Source of the DNA: an uncultured Oscillospiraceae bacterium
GTDB taxonomy: Bacteria > Bacillota > Clostridia > Oscillospirales > Acutalibacteraceae
NCBI GenBank assembly: GCA_905211675.1
Contig: CAJMBP010000085.1
Coordinates: 1-5,564, forward strand
Length of the DNA stretch: 5,564 bases
Direction of reading: 5' to 3'
The position numbers and the translations under genes are program-made. Shown piece after piece: positions 1 through 4,155 of this stretch. Positions within the stretch are counted from its first letter, which is position 1; each line of letters starts with the position of its first letter. Below the pieces are notes generated by a model. The model did no database searches and was not told where the DNA came from. It was given only the letters and a program-made list of their open reading frames with translations.

Positions 1-49
1 TTACCCATAAAAATATGCACCTCCAAAAGTGTCTAACTTTTGGGGTGCA
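1..49 (-). mobile_element. Possible left end of an IS3-family insertion sequence, running off the window
   Basis: Read on the minus strand from position 49, the sequence begins TGCACCCCAAAAGTTAGACA. This resembles, from memory, the terminal repeats of IS3-family elements (IS150-like group), which start with TG and often carry a CCCCAAAAAGTTAGACA-like core. Further along, a GGAGGT ribosome binding site (19-24) precedes an ATG at 8-6 by 10 bases, and the two codons visible read Met-Gly. That is a plausible start for the OrfA protein of such an element. Only the first 8 bases of the frame are in the window, so no transposase sequence can be checked, and the opposite end and target duplication are not visible. 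The alternative is that this is only a terminator for the xre gene. The call rests on pattern memory. Confidence 0.38.
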
Positions 50-52
50 TAT
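13..52 (-). repeat. Long inverted repeat / hairpin just downstream of xre (possible terminator)
   Basis: Bases 13-29 pair with 37-52 in sixteen base pairs with a single bulged base (T22) and a 7-base loop (30-36). The stem ends 13 bases past the xre stop codon in the direction of xre transcription and is followed on the minus strand by TTTTA. It could therefore act as a weak intrinsic terminator, although the T run is short and the stem base is AT-rich. The hairpin also contains the GGAGGT sequence (19-24) that would serve the ATG at position 8. A transcript reading in from xre would bury that ribosome binding site in the stem. Confidence 0.7.
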
Positions 53-65
53 CAATTATCACGGC

Positions 66-272
66 TCATTTTTGTATGTTTGGATTATCGGTGCGTTCAA
101 GCAAATAATCGATAGATATATTAAAATAATCGGCGATTTTTATTAGCTCGACAATGCCTGGCTCGCGTTCACCTGTTTCGTAGCGGCTTATTGTGTTTTG
201 GTTGGTATTTAAATCTATTGCCATTTTTAATTGGGAAATGCCCTTTGATTTTCTGATTTCTTTAAGTCTCAT
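66..272 (-). CDS. XRE-family helix-turn-helix transcriptional regulator (small, single domain)
   Basis: This is a 68-residue cytoplasmic DNA-binding protein that is essentially one lambda-repressor/Cro-type HTH domain. It begins with the family pattern MRLKEIRKSKGIS. The helix-turn-helix follows at about residues 13-34, with the recognition-helix segment NQNTISRYETGEREP at about 24-38 and the closing helix ELIKIADYFNISIDYLL at about 42-58. There is no room for a separate sensor or protease domain, so an inducer-binding function is not evident. The start at 272 is preferred over an ATG at 290 because AGAGGTGA (277-284) lies 4 bases upstream of it, while the 290 start has no ribosome binding site and would add a non-family leader. 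The gene diverges from the lipoprotein gene. Two dyad sequences between them are the likely operators, so repression of the divergent pair and autoregulation are inferred. Family assignment is firm; the target is inference. Confidence 0.93.
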   Translation of the reverse strand: MRLKEIRKSKGISQLKMAIDLNTNQNTISRYETGEREPGIVELIKIADYFNISIDYLLERTDNPNIQK

Positions 273-283
273 AAAATCACCTC

Positions 284-312
284 TTGACATTATTATCCCA
301 TGTTGGTATAAT
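284..312 (+). promoter_or_regulatory. Consensus sigma-A promoter of the lipoprotein/membrane-protein pair
   Basis: TTGACA at 284-289 and TATAAT at 307-312 are separated by 17 bases, a perfect match to the housekeeping consensus in both boxes and spacing. Transcription would start near 319, giving a leader of about 33 bases with a strong AAGGAGGT site (339-346) before the ATG at 352. The -35 box overlaps the ribosome binding site of the divergent xre gene. A promoter this close to consensus is normally expected to be held in check by a repressor. Confidence 0.85.
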
Positions 313-333
313 TTAAATATCCCGATTTGGTAT
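295..333 (+). promoter_or_regulatory. Twin dyad operators, probable binding sites of the adjacent XRE regulator
   Basis: Two 15-base imperfect dyads lie 24 bases apart: ATCCCA-TGT-TGGTAT at 295-309 and ATCCCG-ATT-TGGTAT at 319-333. The surrounding 20-base units (295-314 and 319-338) match at 16 of 20 positions. Each has a left half matching ATACCA, the reverse complement of its right half TGGTAT, at 5 of 6 (first) or 4 of 6 (second) positions. The first overlaps the -10 box of the plus-strand promoter and the second covers its expected start point, so an occupied pair would block RNA polymerase. The spacing is a little over two helical turns, so dimers would sit on nearly the same face of the DNA. 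Binding by the neighbouring XRE protein is inferred from position and symmetry. Confidence 0.65.
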
Positions 334-351
334 ATTTTAAGGAGGTAGTTT

Positions 352-873
352 ATGAAAAAAATATTTAGCTTGCTATTGGGAGTTGTTTTGGTTGTGTCGC
401 TTGCGGCCTGCGACTTAGAGCAACCGTCAAAAGAAGAAAATCAATCAAAACCAGTTGCGGAATCATCTGTTGAGAAAGAAGATACTTTCTCATTAAATGA
501 AACGGCTGTATTTTCAAATTTGAAATTCACCGCAAATGAAATTAAAGAGTCTAACGGCGAAGGATTTTTTACGCCTGATGACGGAAATATTTTTGTTGCT
601 GTTAATTTCACTGTTGAAAACATATCTGACGAAGAACAGAATATAAGCAGTATATTACTGTTTGATGCTTATGTTGATGATGAAAAGTGCGAATACTCGG
701 TAAATGCAAATTGTGCTTTCGATTCGGGCACTCTTGACGGAAGCATTGCTCCGGGCAAAAAAATGACCGGTTGGTATGCGCTTGAGGTTCCAAAAGATTG
801 GTCAAATTTAGAAATGCATGTTTCTTCAAATTGGCTCTCGGGCAGTTCGGCAAAATTTGTGTTTACAAAATGA
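352..873 (+). CDS. DUF4352/DUF5067-like surface lipoprotein
   Basis: This is a 173-residue predicted lipoprotein anchored on the outer face of the cytoplasmic membrane. A type II signal peptide covers residues 1-19 (KK, then a hydrophobic run) and ends in the lipobox LAAC with Cys20 as the lipidated residue, followed by Asp21. Residues about 21-45 are a charged, low-complexity linker rich in Glu, Lys and Ser. Residues about 48-172 form one beta-rich domain of the DUF4352/DUF5067 immunoglobulin-like type. It shows the usual alternating pattern FVAVNFTVENISDEEQ (80-95), the loop GTLDGSIAPGKKMTGWYALEVP (126-147) and a terminal strand KFVFTK. Two cysteines (113 and 121) could form a disulfide in the extracellular domain. 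The start is set by AAGGAGG six or seven bases upstream. It lies first in a two-gene unit under the twin operators. Molecular function is unknown for the family; the superinfection-exclusion idea given in the findings is speculative. Confidence 0.85.
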   Translation: MKKIFSLLLGVVLVVSLAACDLEQPSKEENQSKPVAESSVEKEDTFSLNETAVFSNLKFTANEIKESNGEGFFTPDDGNIFVAVNFTVENISDEEQNISSILLFDAYVDDEKCEYSVNANCAFDSGTLDGSIAPGKKMTGWYALEVPKDWSNLEMHVSSNWLSGSSAKFVFTK

Positions 874-894
874 TTTTTAAAAGGGGTTAAAATT

Positions 895-1266
895 ATGAAA
901 AAAAGAAGTATAATGCTATGGGTAGCGACGATATTGGCTACGGCATACAGTATTTATTTAATATGTTACTTTGTCGGCGGAACTGCGTTTTCAAGCGGAA
1001 CCGACGCTTTAGCCGGCGCAATAGCAACTACGCTTGTCACTCCGCACATGATACTGTTTTTAATCGGAGTAGTTTTCGGTTGGATAGGGGTTCTTGCAAA
1101 AAAAGCTTGGTCTGCCTTGGTTGCGGCAATTTTATATTCCGTGGGTACGGTTTTGTTTTTGGTTTACGCAATGTTCGGGGTTCCTATTTTAATATTCGGA
1201 TTTATCGGATATGCAAATCAAAGAAAGCTTAATAAAAAGAATTCGCAACCTGTTAATGAGAAATAA
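895..1266 (+). CDS. Small multi-pass membrane protein, unknown function
   Basis: This is a 123-residue hydrophobic protein that I do not recognise as a named family. Four membrane segments can be read at about residues 6-28, 45-67, 71-91 and 93-107. The second and third are joined by the short basic turn AKKAW, and the C-terminus is a lysine-rich tail (NQRKLNKKNSQPVNEK). The positive-inside rule places both ends in the cytoplasm. There is no signal-peptidase site and no catalytic motif. An AAGGGG-type ribosome binding site lies about ten bases upstream. The gene begins 21 bases after the lipoprotein stop with no promoter or terminator between, so the two are almost certainly cotranscribed under the repressor-type control seen at 284-333. 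A physical partnership with the lipoprotein at the membrane is plausible but only inferred from gene order. Confidence 0.85.
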   Translation: MKKRSIMLWVATILATAYSIYLICYFVGGTAFSSGTDALAGAIATTLVTPHMILFLIGVVFGWIGVLAKKAWSALVAAILYSVGTVLFLVYAMFGVPILIFGFIGYANQRKLNKKNSQPVNEK

Positions 1267-1294
1267 ATCGGTTTTTCAGCAACATAAAAAATTA

Positions 1295-1323
1295 AAGCCG
1301 CTGTCGAATTTCGACAGCGGCTT
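1295..1323. terminator. Bidirectional intrinsic terminator between convergent genes
   Basis: A perfect 13-base-pair stem (1295-1307 with 1311-1323) with a 3-base loop is GC-rich in its core (GCCGCTGTCG). On the minus strand it is followed by TTAATTTTTTATG, a good T tract for ending the YhcH-like gene. On the plus strand the run is weaker (GCTTTATTTTG) and ends the lipoprotein/membrane-protein unit. Confidence 0.92.
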
Positions 1324-1341
1324 GCTTTATTTTGTGAACCC

Positions 1342-1800
1342 TTAAACCTTAACCTTAACAACTATCTTTTTAACGGTATCTTGCTTGCCTTGCAGGCACA
1401 TACCGGGCTTATGCACATCATGGGGGAAGAATATGCCGTATTCATTATCTGCAAGGATACCTTTGTTTGAATTTTTGTTGTCTTGGTAGAACATAACATC
1501 TTTTATATCGTTATATTCGCTTTTCGGTGTGGCTTTATCAATATTAAAGCCTTCAATAACTTCGGTGCCAGAAATTATAAACTGAATGTCAATATAATTT
1601 TTGTGTGCTTCGGCTTTTGCTTCGCTTTCAAGTTTTGAGGTATATTCTTGCACAGAAGCGTACAAATTTTTACCGTCAATTTCGTATTTGCCTACCGCCA
1701 GATTTTCTGCCAAAGCCTTTTTAACAAAGTCAAAAGCCTCGCGGAATCTGGGGTGCATACCGTAATAGAGCTCGCAGTTTTTTAAACTGTCAAATACCAT
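1342..1800 (-). CDS. YhcH/YjgK/YiaL family protein (NanQ/TabA/EbgC-like, cupin-type fold)
   Basis: This is a 152-residue cytoplasmic protein of the family once called beta-galactosidase subunit beta (DUF386). Characterised members include the N-acetylneuraminate anomerase YhcH (NanQ), EbgC and TabA, so a role in opening or interconverting sugar anomers is a reasonable family-level guess. The diagnostic segments are present: AHKNYIDIQFIISGTEVIE at about residues 65-83, with the conserved His66 and YIDIQ, and FFPHDVHKPGM at 124-134, with His127 and His130 as the likely metal-binding cluster. Length is normal for the family and nothing is truncated. An AAGGGAG site lies close upstream of the ATG, behind a TATAAT-containing promoter. 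It is transcribed alone, with no sialic-acid lyase, kinase or sugar transporter beside it in this window, so the actual substrate cannot be told from context. Confidence 0.92.
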   Translation of the reverse strand: MVFDSLKNCELYYGMHPRFREAFDFVKKALAENLAVGKYEIDGKNLYASVQEYTSKLESEAKAEAHKNYIDIQFIISGTEVIEGFNIDKATPKSEYNDIKDVMFYQDNKNSNKGILADNEYGIFFPHDVHKPGMCLQGKQDTVKKIVVKVKV

Positions 1801-1830
1801 TTTAAAAACTCCCTTGTAATGTTTTATTTA

Positions 1831-1859
1831 ATTATAGTATTTTTGGGGCGTAAATACAA
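1831..1859 (-). promoter_or_regulatory. Predicted promoter of the YhcH-like gene
   Basis: On the minus strand a perfect TATAAT (1831-1836) lies 17 bases downstream of TTGTAT (1854-1859), which keeps the important TTG of a -35 box but only 3 of 6 positions. The start of transcription would fall near 1824, leaving a leader of about 24 bases that holds the AAGGGAG ribosome binding site. Confidence 0.55.
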
Positions 1860-1862
1860 CAT

Positions 1863-1892
1863 TTGATTTTAATGCTTTATTTGTGTTATAAT
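1863..1892 (+). promoter_or_regulatory. Predicted extended -10 promoter of the gtrA-like gene
   Basis: TTGATT (1863-1868) and TATAAT (1887-1892) are 18 bases apart. The -10 box is preceded by TGT, making an extended TGnTATAAT element (1884-1892). It lies directly behind the divergent YhcH-like promoter, the two -35 boxes being only a few bases apart. Confidence 0.65.
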
Positions 1893-1917
1893 TTTTGAAA
1901 ACGATGGGGGGTATAAT

Positions 1918-2331
1918 ATGAGTGACAAAAGAAAAGAATTTTTACGCACAGTAAAATTTATATTGTTTTCAATAAGCGCAGGTGTTATACAGGCGGTAAG
2001 CTTTACGCTGTTTAATGAGCTGATGCATCTTAAATATTGGGTTTCATATCTTGCGGCACTTGTGCTGTCGGTGCTGTGGAATTTTACGCTTAACCGCAAA
2101 TTCACCTTTCAGTCGGCAAATAACATACCCGTTGCCATGCTTAAGGTGGCGGCGTTTTATATGGTTTTCACACCGCTTTCCACATGGTGGACCGCCGTGC
2201 TTACCGAAAAGGCGGGCGTAAACGAGTACATAGTTTTAGCGCTTACAATGCTTGTAAATTTTGTTACCGAGTATTTATACCAGCGTTTTATTGTATTCGG
2301 CAAAAGCATTGATACTGCAATAAAAGAATAA
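1918..2331 (+). CDS. GtrA-family membrane protein (polysaccharide/lipid-linked sugar translocation type)
   Basis: This is a 137-residue integral membrane protein with four predicted helices at about residues 12-34, 40-58, 76-97 and 103-124, the standard GtrA architecture and length. The family signatures are visible: the basic N-terminus leading into VKFILFSISAGVIQ, the WNFTLNRKFTF motif after helix 2 (54-64), and the closing YLYQRFIVFG (119-128), equivalent to the usual NFLGQRFWVF end. GtrA proteins are thought to help flip undecaprenyl-phosphate-linked sugars across the cytoplasmic membrane for cell-surface glycosylation; several bacterial members sit beside a GtrB-type glycosyltransferase. 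No such glycosyltransferase is present here, so the lipid or glycan handled is unknown. The ribosome binding site is a run of Gs (1906-1911) followed by TATAAT and the ATG, less canonical than its neighbours. It has its own promoter at 1863-1892. Confidence 0.9.
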   Translation: MSDKRKEFLRTVKFILFSISAGVIQAVSFTLFNELMHLKYWVSYLAALVLSVLWNFTLNRKFTFQSANNIPVAMLKVAAFYMVFTPLSTWWTAVLTEKAGVNEYIVLALTMLVNFVTEYLYQRFIVFGKSIDTAIKE

Positions 2332-2340
2332 TTTTTTAAG

Positions 2341-2375
2341 AAACTGTTAATTTTGGCTTCCATAATTGACAGTTT
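2341..2375 (+). repeat. AT-rich inverted repeat after the gtrA-like gene
   Basis: AAACTGTTAAT (2341-2351) can pair with ATTGACAGTTT (2365-2375) over 11 positions, one of them a G-U wobble, around a 13-base loop. It starts 9 bases after the gtrA-like stop and lies before the citrate synthase promoter, so it may be a weak terminator. The following T content (TGTCATTTTTATTG) is poor in register and the stem is AT-rich. The right arm also takes part in a second, mutually exclusive short dyad, TGACA-GTTT-TGTCA (2367-2380), which could instead be a protein binding site just upstream of the -35 box. Confidence 0.35.
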
Positions 2376-2386
2376 TGTCATTTTTA

Positions 2387-2415
2387 TTGAGAAGTTTGCA
2401 AAAATATGGTATTAT
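2387..2415 (+). promoter_or_regulatory. Predicted promoter of the citrate synthase/MGMT-like unit
   Basis: TTGAGA (2387-2392) and TATTAT (2410-2415) are separated by 17 bases, each matching consensus at 5 of 6 positions. An overlapping perfect TATAAT at 2413-2418 has a 20-base spacer to the same -35 box and is a second choice. Transcription would begin near 2422-2425, about 22 bases before the ATG at 2446. Confidence 0.6.
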
Positions 2416-2445
2416 AATATTAACAAAAAACAGAAAGGTAAAAAG

Positions 2446-3801
2446 ATGAACTATTCCGAAATTACCCCTTATGTAAAAAAATTAGCAGAAAAATCGTGCA
2501 ATAATAATAACATTCAAAACGATATGTATATCAAGCACAATGTTAAGCGCGGCCTTCGCGATTTAGACGGCAAGGGCGTAGTGGCCGGGCTTACCGAGGT
2601 GTCGTGCATAAATTCACGCAAAATTGACCAAAACGGCAATGAGGTTCCGTGTCATGGTGAGCTTTATTACCGAGGTGTAAATATATTTGATTTGGTAAGC
2701 GGCTTTTCAAAGGGCGGTCAGTCAGGATTTGAAGAGGCGGCGTATCTGTTGCTTTTTTCAAGTCTGCCTAACAGACAAGAGCTTGATGACTTTAGCGACT
2801 ACCTGTCAAACTACCGTTCATTACCGCCCTCTTTTGTACGGGACATGATACTTAAAGCGCCCGGAAAAGACATTATGAATATTCTTTCGCGGTGTGTTTT
2901 GGCGTTATATGCCTATGATGAAAACCCCGATGATATAAGCGTTGCAAATGTTTTGCGGCAAAGCTTACAGCTTATTGCTCAGTTTCCTATGCTTGCGGTT
3001 TACGCGTATCATTCCTATCAGCATTACCATAACGGTCAAAGTTTGTTTATACATTACCCGAAAAAAGAGTATAATACGGCCGAAAATCTGCTTTATATTT
3101 TGCGTGAGGACGGCAATTTTACGCCGCTTGAGGCAAAAATTTTAGATTTGGCGCTGGTGCTTCACGCAGAGCACGGCGGCGGAAACAACTCGACCTTTAC
3201 AACGCATGTTGTAACATCGTCGGGTACCGACACATATTCCGCAATATCGGCGGCATTAGGCTCGCTTAAAGGCCCTCGCCACGGCGGCGCAAATATTAAG
3301 GTTGTTCAAATGTTTGACAATATGAAAGCAAGCATTGACACCGACGACAAAGCGCAGGTCAGAAGGTATCTTGAAGATTTGCTTGATAAAAAAGCCTTCG
3401 ACAAAGCGGGGCTTATATACGGTATGGGTCATGCGGTTTATTCGCTTTCAGACCCCCGCGCCGAAATTTTGCGCAATTATGCAAAGCAGTTATCCGAAGA
3501 AAAGGGAATGCAGAAAGAGTATGAGCTTTACCGCACGGTAGAAAAAATGGCGCCCGAAATTATTGCCGAAAAGCGCAAAATGTATAAGGGTGTAAGCGCA
3601 AATGTCGACTTCTATTCGGGAATGGTTTACCGAATGTTAGGGCTGCCCAATGAGCTTTTTACACCTATTTTTGCCGTAGCGCGCATAGCGGGCTGGTCGG
3701 CGCACCGTATTGAAGAGATACAAAACGCAGGCAAAATCATAAGACCCGCGTATATAAATGTTAAAAACAGGGTAGAATATACGCCTATTGACGAAAGATA
3801 G
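2446..3801 (+). CDS. gltA: Citrate synthase (Si-type fold, citrate/2-methylcitrate synthase family)
   Basis: This 451-residue cytoplasmic enzyme condenses acetyl-CoA with oxaloacetate to give citrate; in an anaerobe it feeds 2-oxoglutarate and glutamate synthesis. The three catalytic residues of the family are present: His279 in LKGPRHGGAN, His329 in YGMGHAVYSLSDPRA and Asp388 in SANVDFYSGMVY. The family segment LHAEHGGGNNSTFTTHV lies at about 239-255 and the closing arginine-bearing stretch AGWSAHRIEEI at 415-425. The N-terminal part (residues 1-70) carries the RGLRDLDGKGVVAGLTEVS stretch of the longer Firmicutes-type sequences, before YRGVNIFDLV. The frame is open back to 2353, but ATG 2446 is chosen because AGAAAGG (2432-2438) precedes it and the extra 31 residues are promoter DNA. 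2-Methylcitrate synthase activity cannot be excluded by sequence; no prp genes are nearby. The symbol is family-level. It is followed 14 bases later by the MGMT-like gene. Confidence 0.96.
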   Translation: MNYSEITPYVKKLAEKSCNNNNIQNDMYIKHNVKRGLRDLDGKGVVAGLTEVSCINSRKIDQNGNEVPCHGELYYRGVNIFDLVSGFSKGGQSGFEEAAYLLLFSSLPNRQELDDFSDYLSNYRSLPPSFVRDMILKAPGKDIMNILSRCVLALYAYDENPDDISVANVLRQSLQLIAQFPMLAVYAYHSYQHYHNGQSLFIHYPKKEYNTAENLLYILREDGNFTPLEAKILDLALVLHAEHGGGNNSTFTTHVVTSSGTDTYSAISAALGSLKGPRHGGANIKVVQMFDNMKASIDTDDKAQVRRYLEDLLDKKAFDKAGLIYGMGHAVYSLSDPRAEILRNYAKQLSEEKGMQKEYELYRTVEKMAPEIIAEKRKMYKGVSANVDFYSGMVYRMLGLPNELFTPIFAVARIAGWSAHRIEEIQNAGKIIRPAYINVKNRVEYTPIDER

Positions 3802-3815
3802 GTGTGATTTAGCCG

Positions 3816-4118
3816 ATGGTTTTTAAAAAGATATATGAGGTAGTCAGCCGCATACCTAAGGGTAAGGTTGCGACCTACGGTCTTGTAGCGCGAATGGCAG
3901 GCAATCCGCGGTGGTCTCGCGTTGTGGGGTACGCGCTTCACAACAACCCGGCACCCGGGGTAATCCCCTGCCACAGAGTGGTAAATCGAGAAGGCAAGGT
4001 AGCCGAAAGTTTTGCTTTCGGCGGCTCAGATATACAGCGCAAAATGCTTGAAGATGAGGGAATTGTTTTTGAAGCAGACGGTCATATCGACCTTGAAAAA
4101 TATTTGTGGAAGCAATAA
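3816..4118 (+). CDS. Stand-alone MGMT-type DNA-binding-domain protein (cysteine-containing)
   Basis: This 100-residue protein corresponds only to the C-terminal, DNA-binding domain of O6-alkylguanine-DNA alkyltransferases; the usual N-terminal domain is absent. Visible landmarks are the helix-turn-helix entry PKGKVATYGLVARMAGNP (14-31, with Tyr21 at the position of the nucleotide-flipping tyrosine), the recognition segment RVVGYALHNNP (35-45), and the active-site motif IPCHRVV with Cys52. Alkyltransferase-like (ATL) proteins normally have Trp at this cysteine, so this protein is not a typical ATL and could accept an alkyl group. The position matching the human arginine finger appears to be His42. 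The C-terminus carries FAFGGSDIQRKMLEDEGI. A ribosome binding site AGGTGTGA (3800-3807) overlaps the end of the citrate synthase stop codon, suggesting coupled translation. Whether it repairs DNA itself, or only binds lesions and recruits excision repair as ATLs do, is not decided by sequence. Confidence 0.92.
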   Translation: MVFKKIYEVVSRIPKGKVATYGLVARMAGNPRWSRVVGYALHNNPAPGVIPCHRVVNREGKVAESFAFGGSDIQRKMLEDEGIVFEADGHIDLEKYLWKQ

Positions 4119-4121
4119 AAT

Positions 4122-4150
4122 AACCGACACCGCAAAATGCGGTGTCGGTT
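4122..4150. terminator. Bidirectional intrinsic terminator
   Basis: A perfect 13-base-pair stem (4122-4134 with 4138-4150) with an AAA loop and a GC-rich core lies between two convergent genes, 3 bases after the MGMT-like stop and 5 bases from the DUF1846 stop. A short T run follows on each strand (CAGTTTTATG on plus, ATTTTATT on minus), so one hairpin ends both units. Confidence 0.92.
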
Positions 4151-4155
4151 CAGTT

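Noticed and set aside
273..290. Upstream ATG at 290 for the xre gene, adding MSRGDF
   Set aside because: No ribosome binding site precedes it, and the six added codons are made of the real ribosome binding site and the -35 box of the divergent promoter.
292..297. GATAAT on the minus strand as the xre -10 box
   Set aside because: No acceptable -35 box is found 16-18 bases upstream; the xre promoter cannot be placed confidently although it must lie in the same intergenic region or close to it.
441..853. Minus-strand frames of 60 and 81 codons (441-623 and 608-853) inside the lipoprotein gene
   Set aside because: They lie antisense within a well-supported gene, have no ribosome binding site and no recognisable domain.
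918..1232. Plus-strand 104-codon frame inside the small membrane protein gene
   Set aside because: It is a frame-shifted reading with Arg/Cys/Phe-rich sequence and no start signal; the other frame has clear membrane helices and a ribosome binding site.
2366..2371. TTGACA as a -35 box for citrate synthase
   Set aside because: The nearest good -10 boxes are about 40 bases downstream, far beyond a workable spacer; TTGAGA at 2387 fits at 17 bases.
1869..2381. Minus-strand frames antisense to the gtrA-like gene
   Set aside because: One spans the gtrA promoter and the other mirrors the membrane segments; neither has a start signal or family resemblance.
2353..2445. A 31-residue N-terminal extension of citrate synthase
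   Set aside because: It translates the promoter and ribosome binding site region; the in-frame ATG at 2446 has its own AGAAAGG site and gives a family-like N-terminus.
3627..3974. Minus-strand 115-codon frame across the citrate synthase/MGMT junction
   Set aside because: It overlaps two well-identified genes on the other strand and has no coherent domain.
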